Shown one piece after another: positions 46,596 through 55,781 of a stretch of 64,000 nucleotides of DNA. The notes under the pieces are model-generated. The model worked only from the letters and a program-made list of their open reading frames with translations, was not told the DNA's origin and ran no database searches. Origin of the DNA: Cylindrospermum sp. NIES-4074. GTDB lineage: Bacteria > Cyanobacteriota > Cyanobacteriia > Cyanobacteriales > Nostocaceae. Where the stretch lies: assembly GCA_003994795.1 (NCBI GenBank), contig AP018269.1, positions 2,939,484 through 3,003,483 on the forward strand, written 5' to 3'. A program made the translations under genes and the position numbers. Position 1 is the first letter of the stretch. Each line of letters opens with the position of its first letter.

Positions 46596-47588
46596 TTAAA
46601 ATTGCTGTAAGAAGCGCAAATCGTTGTTGTATAAACGGCGAATATCATCGATTTGGTGTAACACCATTGCAAAGCGTTCCACACCAAAACCGGCAGCAAA
46701 CCCAGTGTAAACTTCTGGGTCATAACCCACAGATTTGAGAACATTGGGATCGACCATACCGCAACCCATCACTTCTAACCAGCGCCCATTCCACTGCAAA
46801 TCCACTTCAGCAGAGGGTTCAGTGAATGGGAAATAACTGGCACGGAAGCGAATTGGCAAGTCGCCAAATATTGCTTGCAAAAATACCTTAATTGTGCCTT
46901 TGAGGTCTGTAAAAGTCAGTCCTTCATCAATGGCTAACAATTCTATTTGATGGAAAACTGCCGAGTGGGTGGCGTCTACATTATCTCGCCGATAAACTCG
47001 TCCTGGGGCAACCACCCGGATGGGTGGTTCTTCTTTTTCCATGTAACGAATTTGCACCGATGAGGTGTGAGTCCGCAGCAAATTACCATCTGGCAGATAG
47101 AAAGTATCTTGCATATCACGGGCTGGGTGATCAGGTGGGGTATTGAGAGCCTCAAAATTGTAGTAGTCTGATTCCATTTCTGGCCCTTGAGCCACAGTGT
47201 AGCCCATACCCACAAAGATATCTAAAGCGCGATCGATAATGCCGTTGAGGGGATGGATGCGACCTTGGGGGCGAAAAATTCCCGGCATTGTCACATCTAG
47301 GGTTTCTGCCTCTAACTGTGCCTGAATTTCAGCAGCTTCTAGGACAGCCCGTTGCTGGTCGAGACTAGCTTGCAGTGCTTCTTTAACTGTATTGGCGATC
47401 GCCCCAATTTTTGGTCGTTCCTCCGCACTCATCTGTCCCATGCTTCGCAACAGCGCCCCCAATTCCCCTTTTTTGCCCAAATAGTTGACTCTGAGTTCTT
47501 CTAGGCGTTCTAGGGTGTTAGCGGCGGCGATCGCTTGTTCTCCTTCTTGCCGCAGTGCTAAAAGTTGAGCCTCTAAATTGCTAGTCAT
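46596..47588 (-). CDS. pheS: Phenylalanyl-tRNA synthetase, alpha subunit
   Basis: The 330-residue class II aminoacyl-tRNA synthetase catalytic subunit works as a tetramer with PheT. After an N-terminal coiled coil (1-85), [47 protein letters not shown] (motif 1 side), [20 protein letters not shown] (motif 2) and [18 protein letters not shown] (motif 3) are present. The pheT gene is not in the window. An STRR array sits directly upstream of the start. Confidence 0.97.
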   Translation of the reverse strand: MTSNLEAQLLALRQEGEQAIAAANTLERLEELRVNYLGKKGELGALLRSMGQMSAEERPKIGAIANTVKEALQASLDQQRAVLEAAEIQAQLEAETLDVTMPGIFRPQGRIHPLNGIIDRALDIFVGMGYTVAQGPEMESDYYNFEALNTPPDHPARDMQDTFYLPDGNLLRTHTSSVQIRYMEKEEPPIRVVAPGRVYRRDNVDATHSAVFHQIELLAIDEGLTFTDLKGTIKVFLQAIFGDLPIRFRASYFPFTEPSAEVDLQWNGRWLEVMGCGMVDPNVLKSVGYDPEVYTGFAAGFGVERFAMVLHQIDDIRRLYNNDLRFLQQF

Positions 47589-47622
47589 TAGTCATTAATT
47601 ATTAGTCATTAGTCATTAGTCT
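47582..47622. repeat. Short tandem heptamer repeat (TAGTCAT)n
   Basis: About five TAGTCAT units, one degenerate (TAATTAT), begin inside the pheS start codon region, so they lie in the pheS leader. Confidence 0.8.
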
Positions 47623-47868
47623 ATATTCCAAACCTGTGGACTGCTCGACAAATTACCTTTGTTATGTGGCATTAATGAAGAAGGCAGCAATGCTTGAGGC
47701 AGTCAGCCATGAAAAAAATTTATTTCCCCACACTCGAACCTGCAACCCTACACCCCACACCCTCTTTGAATAAATGAGATGTTTTTTATTTGGTGGTTGT
47801 GATATCAGACACTGACAAGCGACCCTTGACTAATGACTAAATGACTAATGTGTATTGACTGTTGACAG

Positions 47869-48666
47869 ATGAAATTACTAATTAGCAATGATGACGGCAT
47901 TTCTGCCCTGGGTATCCGTACCCTAGCCAACGGCTTGGCAGAAGTAGGTCATAATGTTACTGTAGTTTGTCCAGATCGAGAGCGATCGGCAACTGGACAT
48001 GGATTAACCATGCACCAACCAATTCGCGCCGAAATTGTCGAGTCGGTTTTTCATCCTGCTGTTCATGCTTGGGCTTGTGATGGCACTCCCTCTGACTGTG
48101 TGAAATTGGCGCTGTGGGCTTTGCTAGAGTCTCCCCCAGACTTGGTACTTTCTGGGATTAATCAAGGTGCCAATTTGGGAACAGAAATTCTTTACTCTGG
48201 CACTGTTTCGGCAGCAATGGAAGGGATGATTGAAGGTATTCCCAGCATAGCCTTCAGTTTGACTAGTCATACACACAAGGACTTTCAGCCAGCAGCAAAA
48301 TTTGCCCAACTCTTAGTAGAGCAAATAGCAGCCCAACCCTTACCAGAGGTGATGTTGCTCAACGTCAATATCCCAGCAGTCAAGTGGGAAGACATAGCAG
48401 GCGTCACTCTTACTCGTCAGGGAGTGCGACGCTACGTTGATGTGTTCGACAAGCGAGTCGATCCCAGAGGAAAAACTTACTACTGGTTAACAGGAGAAGT
48501 TCTTGAGGACGTAGAACCACCAACAGGGTTAAATCTGCCGCAAAACATACCCATCGACGTGAATGTGATTCGTAAAAATTACATCAGTATCACGCCATTA
48601 CAATACAATCTTACCTATGGAAATGCACTACAGCAGTTGTCACAGTGGAAATTCCGGTTCCCGTGA
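47869..48666 (+). CDS. surE: 5'/3'-nucleotidase SurE
   Basis: The 265-residue metal-dependent phosphatase acts on nucleoside monophosphates. The site is [19 protein letters not shown] (Asp-Asp pair), [16 protein letters not shown] (Ser), then [11 protein letters not shown] and [13 protein letters not shown] with the Asn ligand. The C terminus matches the dimer-swapping extension. ATG start at 47869. The MBL hydrolase gene follows after 286 bp. Confidence 0.95.
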   Translation: MKLLISNDDGISALGIRTLANGLAEVGHNVTVVCPDRERSATGHGLTMHQPIRAEIVESVFHPAVHAWACDGTPSDCVKLALWALLESPPDLVLSGINQGANLGTEILYSGTVSAAMEGMIEGIPSIAFSLTSHTHKDFQPAAKFAQLLVEQIAAQPLPEVMLLNVNIPAVKWEDIAGVTLTRQGVRRYVDVFDKRVDPRGKTYYWLTGEVLEDVEPPTGLNLPQNIPIDVNVIRKNYISITPLQYNLTYGNALQQLSQWKFRFP

Positions 48667-48952
48667 ATATTGGTATGTACAGATGAGTAACTGTACTTTA
48701 GTTAAATGCGTTACAGCAAAATTTAGGCTATAAAGTAGGAACTAAGATTGAAAACGCCTCTAAGCATTAGCCCGGAGAACTTGAGTCTTGTGCCTTGCAG
48801 TACTTTATTCACGTTTACCAACCCACCTTTAAATAGAGTATGGTGTTTTACTAAAAATTCTCCTCTACCTAAGGTGGTAAGACAGCATAAACTGCACAAA
48901 ATAAGTAACATTTTTTTGATTTATCGCCCGCTCAGTCCAGCAAGCAACACCC

Positions 48953-49849
48953 ATGTCTAGGATAGAGAATCAATTTACTGTACAATTTTGGGGCGTTCGC
49001 GGCAGCATCCCCAGTCCAGGGCCACACACCGTCCGTTACGGTGGGAATACCCCTTGCGTTGAGATGCAAGCGGGCGGTAAACGCTTAATTTTTGATGCTG
49101 GTACAGGACTGCATGTTTTGGGGCAATCTTTATTGCGCCAAATGCCCCTAGAAGCTCATATATTTTTCACCCATTCCCACTGGGATCACATGCAGGGGTT
49201 TCCCTTCTTTGGGCCAGGATTTGTCCAAGGGAACAACTTTCATATCTATGGTGCGATCGCCCCCGACGGTTCCACAATAGAACAGCGTCTCAATGACCAA
49301 ATGCTCCACCCCAATTTTCCTGTGCCTTTGCAGATTATGCAGGCCAATTTAAATTTTCACGATATTCAAGCGGGGCAACCAATCCAAATTGATGACGTGC
49401 TCATAGAAACGGCACATTTAAACCATCCCGGTGAAGCTGTAGGATATCGAGTTAATTGGCGTGGTAGCGCTGCGGTTTACATCACCGACACAGAACACTT
49501 TCCTGATCGCTTGGATGAAACAGTTCTGTGGCTAGCGCGGAATGCCGACGTGTTAATTTATGATTCCACCTATACTGACGAGGAATATAATTCCCCAAAA
49601 ACACCGAAAATTGGCTGGGGACACTCTACTTGGCAAGAAGCTGTCAAAGTGGCAAAAGCTGCTAACGTCAAAACTTTAGTAATTTACCACCACGACCCTG
49701 CCCACAATGACGACTTTTTGGACTCTGTAGGGGAACAAGCAGTAGAGAAATTTCCTGGTGCAATCATGGCACGGGAAGGATTAGTACTTCAGGTTCCGGT
49801 CTCAGTTCCTTTATCAGAAACTTTTCCGGTCAGTAAGTCTTCAGCCTAA
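48953..49849 (+). CDS. MBL-fold metallo-hydrolase
   Basis: In this 298-residue protein VQFWGVRGSIPSPGPHTVRYGGNTPCVE is the start typical of a bacterial MBL group. FFTHSHWDHMQGFPFF holds the HxHxDH motif; further ligands are the His of ETAHLNHPGEA, the Asp of YITDTEH and the His of VIYHHDPAHND. It should bind two metal ions and hydrolyse a phosphodiester or similar; the substrate is unknown. Confidence 0.9.
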   Translation: MSRIENQFTVQFWGVRGSIPSPGPHTVRYGGNTPCVEMQAGGKRLIFDAGTGLHVLGQSLLRQMPLEAHIFFTHSHWDHMQGFPFFGPGFVQGNNFHIYGAIAPDGSTIEQRLNDQMLHPNFPVPLQIMQANLNFHDIQAGQPIQIDDVLIETAHLNHPGEAVGYRVNWRGSAAVYITDTEHFPDRLDETVLWLARNADVLIYDSTYTDEEYNSPKTPKIGWGHSTWQEAVKVAKAANVKTLVIYHHDPAHNDDFLDSVGEQAVEKFPGAIMAREGLVLQVPVSVPLSETFPVSKSSA

Positions 49850-50242
49850 AGGTTGCTATGGTCGGCATTGATAGATTTTAGATTAGATTGGTGATCAGCA
49901 GCTCTCAGCGCGGCGATAACCTGAGGATACGCTTTATGGTTTCACTCTTAAGAGCACAAAAGCCACAAAATGCCATCTCTAGCGGTTGAGGTTAAGTTGT
50001 TAGCCCCAGCTTAATCAGGCAACTAGACTTCTTTTGGCTTTGGTGTATGGAATCCTCTGGACGCAGCTAATAGCAGAAAAGCCCTAATCAGGGGACTTAC
50101 CTTAGGGTATGCTTTTGGCTGATAGCTAAAAGGGGTGAAATAAACGCCCCTTGGCTATGTGCTTGGTGGAGTCCTCGGTGATTTCCCATCAAAGGATAGC
50201 TACCGCTGATAGCTAAAATAAACCTAAAATCCCAGAATCCAC
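49850..50242. other. Intergenic region with 14-bp direct repeats
   Basis: 393 bp without a gene. GCTGATAGCTAAAA occurs at 50118-50131 and again at 50205-50218. The first copy is followed by a stem-loop, AAGGGGTG with CGCCCCTT. It forms the leader of ribF. I found no RFN (FMN riboswitch) motif. Confidence 0.45.
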
Positions 50243-51343
50243 GTGCTAAATTTGTCTCAAAATGGGTGTTCTGTGTGGGTTGCTTCTTCAACAGAAGGGC
50301 TGCTAACACCTACTGCTGTTGCTCTTGGCAAATTTGACGGTGTCCATCTTGGTCATCAAAGGGTAATTCAACCAGTTTTGCAACAAGCAAGAAGCGATGG
50401 GGCGATAGGGCAATGGGGCAATGGGGAAAATTTACCAGAAAGCTCACCCCAGAAGTCCAGCAGCCCACTAAGCCCACAACGGATATATTCCACTGTTGTC
50501 ACCTTTCATCCCCATCCACAGGAGTTTTTTACAGGTCAACCGCGTGCATTGTTAACTCCACTGGATGAAAAAGTTCAACAATTGCGATCGCTTGGGGTAG
50601 ATCAACTGGTATTATTGCCCTTCGACAAAGAATTATCGGCGTTGTCTCCCGAAGAATTTGTCGCCAAAATTCTTGTGCAACAACTGCAATGTCAACAAAT
50701 TAGCGTCGGGCAAGATTTTTGTTTTGGCGAAAAGCGTGCTGGTACTGCTAAAGATTTGCAATTACTCGCCGCCAAATACGATATCCCTGTGACGATCGCT
50801 CCCTTAGAAACTTATACAGGCGATTCACCCAAAGAAAGCACTTGCGTCAATAGTGCGCCAACACAGGATAGTCGCATTAGCACTTCCTTGATCCGTGAAA
50901 CCCTGGAAAGCGGCGAGATTCAACGAGCAAATCGCCTACTAGGACGCCCTTACACGCTTACAGGTGTTGTTATACAAGGTCAACAACTAGGCAGAACAAT
51001 AGGTTTCCCCACCGCCAATCTCCAACTACCACCAGACAAATTTGTCCCCCGCCAAGGAGTTTACGCTGTCCGCGTGTTTACCTTCAATGCTGTATCAGAT
51101 GTTGCCAGCACTCAAAGTTTGGGGGTGATGAATATCGGCAACCGCCCTACAGTAGATGGTATTCATTCATCTGTAGAAGTGCATTTGTTAGATTGGTCTG
51201 GTGATTTGTACGGTAAAAAACTGACTGTGCAGCTAGTAAAGTTTTTGCGACCAGAACAAAAATTTCCTTCTCTAGAAGCCCTAAAAACCCAAATTCAACT
51301 TGATTGCACCGTAGCTAGAGAAGTTTTGCGTAATGAATGCTGA
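50243..51343 (+). CDS. ribF: Bifunctional riboflavin kinase / FAD synthetase
   Basis: The 366-residue enzyme makes FMN from riboflavin and then FAD. The N-terminal nucleotidyl-transferase has VALGKFDGVHLGHQRVI, VTFHPHPQEFFTG and RISTSLIRETLESGEI; the C-terminal kinase has GRTIGFPTANLQLP and GVMNIGNRPTVDG. GTG at 50243 is the start. Between residues about 53 and 80 there is a low-complexity insert (IGQWGNGENLPESSPQKSSS) ahead of the conserved YSTVVTFHPHP. Its DNA has the repeat GGGGCAATGGGGC-like form, so an intergenic-type repeat seems to have entered the gene in frame. Confidence 0.93.
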   Translation: MLNLSQNGCSVWVASSTEGLLTPTAVALGKFDGVHLGHQRVIQPVLQQARSDGAIGQWGNGENLPESSPQKSSSPLSPQRIYSTVVTFHPHPQEFFTGQPRALLTPLDEKVQQLRSLGVDQLVLLPFDKELSALSPEEFVAKILVQQLQCQQISVGQDFCFGEKRAGTAKDLQLLAAKYDIPVTIAPLETYTGDSPKESTCVNSAPTQDSRISTSLIRETLESGEIQRANRLLGRPYTLTGVVIQGQQLGRTIGFPTANLQLPPDKFVPRQGVYAVRVFTFNAVSDVASTQSLGVMNIGNRPTVDGIHSSVEVHLLDWSGDLYGKKLTVQLVKFLRPEQKFPSLEALKTQIQLDCTVAREVLRNEC

Positions 51344-51382
51344 GTTGGGAATGCTAATTGGGAATACTGTAAATATCGGTAA

Positions 51383-51449
51383 TTTGGTAATTGGTAATTG
51401 GTAATTGGCTTCGCCGTGAGCGTCAGCCGAACGGTAATTGGTAATTGGT
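51383..51449. repeat. GGTAATT heptamer array interrupted by a palindromic element
   Basis: GGTAATTGGTAATTGG units flank CTTCGCCGTGAGCGTCAGCC followed by GAAC (about 51409-51432), and the array then resumes. The small GC-rich element must have entered after the array formed. Confidence 0.8.
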
Positions 51450-51480
51450 GGTTTTAAACAACTATCTACTCATTCTCTAT

Positions 51481-51535
51481 TACCCACCACCTATTTTCCA
51501 TTACCCATTACCCATTACCCATCACCCATTACCTC
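51481..51535. repeat. CCCATTA heptamer array
   Basis: About six CCCATTA-type units (TACCCATTACCCATTACCCA and variants) lie just upstream of the moxR start. Confidence 0.8.
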
Positions 51536-51547
51536 TTTCCATAGTGC

Positions 51548-52456
51548 ATGAGAGAAAAAATTGACGCTTTAACACAAAATCTAGCTCGTACCATCGTTGG
51601 TAAAAATGAAGCTATACGCCTAGTGCTAGTAGCTTTACTTGGTGGTGGTCATGCTTTGCTAGAAGATGTCCCTGGTGTGGGCAAAACCCTCCTCGCCAAA
51701 TCCCTAGCCCGTTCTGTAGATGGCAGATTTCAGCGGCTACAATGTACCCCCGATTTATTGCCTACTGACATCACAGGTACCAATATTTGGAACCCCAAAA
51801 GCGGCGAATTTAGTTTTCTCCCTGGGCCAGTATTCGCTAATGTGCTGCTAGCTGATGAAATTAACCGCGCTACACCCCGCACCCAGTCAGCTTTGCTGGA
51901 AGTGATGGAAGAACATCAGGTAACAGTTGATGGTGTCTCTCGTGCAGTTCCCCAACCTTTTTTTGTGATTGCTACCCAAAACCCCATTGAGTACCAAGGC
52001 ACATTTCCTTTGCCAGAAGCACAAATGGATCGGTTTATGCTGTCCTTGAGTTTGGGCTATCCTTCAGAAACAGAAGAATTGCAAATGTTGCAAAATCTGC
52101 AAAATGGTGTTCGAGTCGCTGATTTGCAACCTTGTATTACCTTGGCAGAGGTAGCGGAATTACGCAAAATCTGTTCTCAGGTAAAAGTGGAAACTCCCTT
52201 GCAACAATACATTTTGGACTTGGTGCGGGCTACAAGGGAAGATGAAGAAATCACTCTAGGCGTTAGTCCCCGTGGTACTTTGGCATTACAAAAAGCTAGC
52301 CAAGCGCTGGCTTTTTTATCAGGGCGTGATTATGCTATTCCCGATGATGTCAAACTGCTAGTTCCTCACGTCCTCTGCCATCGTCTGATCCCTAGAGGGG
52401 GAAGGAATGCGAGAACTATTGTAGAGCGGATATTGCGATCGCAACCTATCCCTTAA
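51548..52456 (+). CDS. MoxR-family AAA+ ATPase
   Basis: In this 302-residue protein the Walker A is LLEDVPGVGKTLLAKSLA, Walker B is VLLADEINRATPRTQSALLEVM, and FFVIATQNPIEYQGTFPLPEAQMDRF is the MoxR signature with sensor 1. The C-terminal lid ends with VLCHRLIPRGG. MoxR proteins act as chaperones that mature partner complexes, usually with a DUF58 and a vWA protein; neither partner is adjacent here. STRRs fill the upstream gap. Confidence 0.93.
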   Translation: MREKIDALTQNLARTIVGKNEAIRLVLVALLGGGHALLEDVPGVGKTLLAKSLARSVDGRFQRLQCTPDLLPTDITGTNIWNPKSGEFSFLPGPVFANVLLADEINRATPRTQSALLEVMEEHQVTVDGVSRAVPQPFFVIATQNPIEYQGTFPLPEAQMDRFMLSLSLGYPSETEELQMLQNLQNGVRVADLQPCITLAEVAELRKICSQVKVETPLQQYILDLVRATREDEEITLGVSPRGTLALQKASQALAFLSGRDYAIPDDVKLLVPHVLCHRLIPRGGRNARTIVERILRSQPIP

Positions 52457-52509
52457 AAATATAAAAAAAGCGTCTCCCACAGCCAGAACAACTCAGCCAA
52501 TCGCAAAAT

Positions 52510-52838
52510 ATGAGCGGTGTGGCTGCAACTGGCGGTGTGGTTCAACAAGCACAAGCAGGGCGAGATACTGTCAGCTTTCAGAATAGCCAAGAGAACCAAG
52601 TCACCATTAATAATATTATCCTGCGGCTGTTTGGCAAATCAGAGCGATCGCAAGTTGACTGGGATTGAGGAAAGCGGTTACTAGAACAAAAGCAGTTACC
52701 TGATATCCGTCAACGCTTGACTGATACCTTGGGACAGAAGCGCATTTCTATGAATGTCTCCCTCAAAGAACAACCATCCTGGGTAAGTCGAACATTGCAG
52801 ATTAATGGAAAAGATTACGGAACCCTGGATGCAGATAA
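52510..52838 (+). pseudogene. N-terminal remnant of a NACHT-type NTPase gene
   Basis: From ATG 52510 the frame reads MSGVAATGGVVQQAQAGRDT, then LRLFGKSERSQVDWD and hits TGA at 52666, exactly where the intact gene would most naturally have TGG. The frame continues GKRLLEQKQLPDIRQRLTDT, then SMNVSLKEQPSWVSRTLQ, and ends at about 52838 where a repeat element begins. The wording resembles the region before the P-loop in cyanobacterial NACHT NTPases (from memory). The NTPase core is missing, so the gene is dead through both a stop and a truncation. Confidence 0.65.
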
Positions 52839-52839
52839 A

Positions 52840-53015
52840 CTATACTTTTTAGCTACCATTTCTATGAAAATATCTATACTTAACTCGCTTTTATCTGCCA
52901 AAGCCACAACAAAAGTGCAACGAAAGAATAAAGGTTTCAGCCATGTTTTGTCATAATACAAACGGAAGTTTTGTATTACTTGCCCTTAGTGACACGCACG
53001 CCAGAATTTATCCCA
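52840..53015. repeat. Inverted repeat element, left copy (truncated)
   Basis: From TATACTTTTTAGCTACCATT to ACTTGCCCTTAGTGACACGC, and a little beyond, this is an imperfect reverse complement (roughly 85 percent by eye) of 53893-54068. It lacks the outer terminal repeat seen in the right copy, so it is truncated where it joins the NACHT remnant. Confidence 0.8.
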
Positions 53016-53120
53016 ATTTCTTAAAAATGATAATTATTATTAAGCAGAGAAAGCGGTTGCCGTCGCCAGTACTGATTCTCCTCATTTTATAATAATTATC
53101 ATTTTTATTAATTGCCTATT

Positions 53121-53819
53121 TTATTTTGACAAGCTTTTTTCCTTGATATATTCTTCTTCAAGTTTTACATCCGTTTTCAATCTCTCTAATCCATTATAGG
53201 CTAGCCCTAAGGTATCTCTTGCTCTTAGGTCACGAGAGACGAAATGCCCATTATACCAGGTGTTAGCTGTGACGGAATCACGACTCAAATAAGGGATGAT
53301 AGTAAGGAGATTAGTGGGAAGACCATCGTCGTCATAGCTACTTAGCAATTTCTCATAGTATTCATCATTATCATGGATACCTTTTTCCTCATCCTCGTCC
53401 CATTTCTTATTAATTTCTTCTACTTTATCGGCAAAATCTTTCCGTTTACCAACAGCAAATTTGTATTTATCAGATTCAGCATTTGGATAAACATCGTTCT
53501 CATCAGCAAGACGGGCATCGATTACGTACTTTATACCTTTCAATGCTTCTTGAGTTTTTGTTGAATCCAATTCTGGTAATATAAATACCAGTACAGGTTT
53601 TGTAGATTTCACCACTTCAGTCTCAAAATTATCTGGAGTTAGATCCACAATTGTCACTGGCGAAGTAGCAAGATCATAATCTTTATAATCTATATCTAAC
53701 CGAGATGTCGCTGATGAAGTAGCAGCAATCGCAGGAGATGATAAGAACATCATGCTGCTTGCAACGAATGCCATAAACACTAACATCAGTCGGCGTGTAA
53801 TTTTGGGGATGTTTTTCAT
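53121..53819 (-). CDS. Secreted thioredoxin-like protein without CxxC
   Basis: From ATG 53819 (MKNIPKITRRLMLVFMAFVA) there is a clear signal peptide with cleavage near SSPAIAA. Residues about 45-85 (VTIVDLTPDNFETEVVKSTK, then PVLVFILPELDST) have the start of a thioredoxin fold, but the CxxC is replaced by a PELD stretch, so redox activity is unlikely. The rest is charged and helical with no domain I recognise. It lies between two inverted copies of one repeat element, which suggests transfer or mobilisation. The role is unknown; a periplasmic binding or chaperone function is possible. Confidence 0.7.
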   Translation of the reverse strand: MKNIPKITRRLMLVFMAFVASSMMFLSSPAIAATSSATSRLDIDYKDYDLATSPVTIVDLTPDNFETEVVKSTKPVLVFILPELDSTKTQEALKGIKYVIDARLADENDVYPNAESDKYKFAVGKRKDFADKVEEINKKWDEDEEKGIHDNDEYYEKLLSSYDDDGLPTNLLTIIPYLSRDSVTANTWYNGHFVSRDLRARDTLGLAYNGLERLKTDVKLEEEYIKEKSLSK

Positions 53820-53892
53820 TGTTGTATACTTTAACGAATTTTTTAGCAAAATAGCATTTACTGATTGTAAACAACAAGTGTCAAATTAAAAA

Positions 53893-54128
53893 GTGGGGGT
53901 AAATCTAGTGTGCGTGTTACCAGGGGCAAGTAATACAAAACTCCAGTTTATAACATGACAAAACATGGCTAAAACCTTTATTTTTTCGTTCCACTTTTGT
54001 TATGACTTTGGCAAATGAGAGCGAGTTAATTCTAGATATTTTCATGGAAATGGTAACTAAAAAGTATGTGTAGCAATACTTTCAGCCTATCTTGCCCCTG
54101 GTAACAGGCTCACTAGATTTACCCCTAG
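53893..54128. repeat. MITE-like element, right copy, with 37-bp terminal inverted repeats
   Basis: GGGGTAAATCTAGTGTGCG then TGTTACCAGGGGCAAG at the left end is matched by CTTGCCCCTGGTAACAGGCT then CACTAGATTTACCCC at the right end (about 54091-54128). The interior (to 54068) is the inverted copy of 52840-53015. There is no transposase, so it would have to be mobilised in trans. Confidence 0.8.
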
Positions 54129-54154
54129 TTAAAAGTTTTTTATTCTGCTCCCCA

Positions 54155-54477
54155 GAACTCGGAACTTCGTGTTCTGAACTCGGAACTTCGTGCTCAGAAC
54201 TCGGAACTTCGTGTTCAGAACTCGGAACTTTGTGCTCAGAACTCGGAACTTCGTGTTCAGAACTCGGAACTTCGTGCTCAGAACTCGAAACTTCGTGTTC
54301 AGAACTCGGAACTTCGTGTTCGGAACTCGGAACTTCATGCTCAGAACTCGGAACTTCATGCTCAGAACTCGGAACTTCATGCTCAGAACTCGGAACTTCA
54401 TGCTCAGAACTCGGAACTTCATGCTCAGAACTCGGAACTTCATGCTCAGAACTCGGAACTTCATGCTCAGAACTCTA
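54155..54477. repeat. 21-bp minisatellite, about 15 copies
   Basis: GAACTCGGAACTTCGTGCTC plus A repeats about 15 times with small variants: the first half alternates GTGTTC and GTGCTC, and the last seven or so have CATGCTC and are identical. The 21-bp period leaves several reading frames open (SELGTSC on the plus strand, MKFRVLS on the minus strand), but I regard none as a real gene. It is evidently expanding at its right end. Confidence 0.85.
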
Positions 54478-54508
54478 AGAAACTGCCAACAAATAAATTA
54501 CCCAGTCT

Positions 54509-54572
54509 TGTGGGGTGGGCGTCTCGCCCGCCCATCAATCAATTAGGGCAGGCAGGATGCCCACCCCACAAG
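54509..54572. repeat. GTGGGGTGGGC palindromic repeat
   Basis: TTGTGGGGTGGGCGTCTCGC on the left is mirrored by GGATGCCCACCCCACAAG on the right, with GCCCGCCC and GGGCAGGC inside. The single-armed version is at 24338. Confidence 0.75.
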
Positions 54573-54651
54573 AGATAGTTGGAGCTTTTTTTATTTGGAA
54601 GTCTCTTATGATTAGCTAGAAGCACGACATCTATCTGTGAGTGTGAGGTGT

Positions 54652-55191
54652 ATGTCAAATCTGGTTAAGCCTAAATTCGGTAAACGCCAACTCAAAGGCC
54701 GTCCCTTTGGGTTAATTTTGGTAATATTAGCTTGGAGTCTGGCTATGGGCTGGCTGCTGTCCTTCGCAACCAGCGCTCAAGGTGCTAACCCCGTTTCCAC
54801 CATTGGCACTGTTGACGTAGTGCCAGCAAAATACCAACTAGGGCAAGAACTGTATCTAGAAAACTGCTCAACTTGCCATATCCCTTTACCGCCATCTGTA
54901 TTTCCCACCGAAACTTGGAAAAATCTCCTCCAAGACTCCCAGCACTACGGCGCACAACTCAAGCCGTTAGTAGATCCGCCGCGCCTTTTGGTGTGGAGAT
55001 ATCTTTCAACCTTCTCCCGTACCCAGCTAAAAGACGAAGAAACACCTTATCGCCTCAAAGATTCCCGTTCTTTTAAAGCCTTACACCCCCAAGTCAAGCT
55101 ACCAAGCCCCGTCCAGGTTAGCAGTTGTGTAAGTTGTCACCCTAGCGCTCGTGAGTACAATTTCCGCAGCCTCAGTTCAGAGTGGAAGTAG
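54652..55191 (+). CDS. Di-haem-type cytochrome c (DHC-like)
   Basis: The 179-residue protein has a membrane helix or signal anchor (about 22-43, LILVILAWSLAMGWLLSFA) and two haem-binding CxxCH motifs: ENCSTCH near residue 80 and SSCVSCHPSA near residue 164. It thus carries two c-type haems on the periplasmic or lumenal side and should transfer electrons; the partner is not known. ATG 54652 (MSNLVKPKFG) has GTGAGG upstream and is preferred over GTG 54637. Confidence 0.88.
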   Translation: MSNLVKPKFGKRQLKGRPFGLILVILAWSLAMGWLLSFATSAQGANPVSTIGTVDVVPAKYQLGQELYLENCSTCHIPLPPSVFPTETWKNLLQDSQHYGAQLKPLVDPPRLLVWRYLSTFSRTQLKDEETPYRLKDSRSFKALHPQVKLPSPVQVSSCVSCHPSAREYNFRSLSSEWK

Positions 55192-55781
55192 AGGTAGAGG
55201 AGACTCTTATCTTACATCTTGCATGAGTCCCAGCAACCGTCTCAGAATGAATTCTGAGTCTCAAAGCCAAAGTCGTCTCAAGACGACTGAAAAAGAGTTT
55301 CAGTCTGCTTTAACTTATGTCTTGCATCTTTCTCAATTAGCCCTTAAATAAACTTAGCGGTAAAAGCCTAACTTAAAAGACAGCTAACTAAAATAAGGGT
55401 TTTAACCAGTTTTAACTGGTTTGTGCTTTCAGCCGGAACTTTAGTTCACGGTTTTTGGCAATTGGTGCAAGATATCATTTATCGGCCGTTCGGACATTCG
55501 GCGTCACCTCGGCCTCCCTCGGTTCGGCTACGCTCACCGCAAAGCCCAATCCCCAATGCTTCATCTGGGGGTGAAATGATACTATGAAGAGAGTAGAAAT
55601 ATAAGATATAAGTTAAAACCAATCAGTTTACTAAATGATTTGGGTCTTTTTCTCTACCTTTTTGAGCTAATTCTCATTTAATGCCCAACCACAACCTAGA
55701 CGGTTGGGTTAGGTTAAATGTTTATAATCAAATGCCAAACCTTTAATCCCCGTACCCCTTGATTTAGTTCCATAACCTGCC
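55192..55781. other. Intergenic region upstream of secA with two palindromes
   Basis: 590 bp without a gene. AACCAGTTTTAACTGGTT (about 55405-55422) is a near-perfect hairpin and may end the cytochrome transcript. A GC-rich composite repeat (about 55485-55547, GGCCGTTCGGACATTCGGCG then CGGTTCGGCTACGCTCACCG) belongs to the dispersed cyanobacterial 'GGCTACGC' palindromes. The rest would hold the secA promoter. Confidence 0.55.

Noticed and set aside
49850-50242. FMN riboswitch ahead of ribF
   Set aside because: I looked for the conserved RFN element core sequences and did not find them; only direct repeats and one simple hairpin are present.
54092-54478. A 128-residue SELGTSC-repeat protein, with other repeat frames on both strands
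   Set aside because: All of these frames are produced by the 21-bp period of the minisatellite. There is no ribosome binding site or non-repeat domain.
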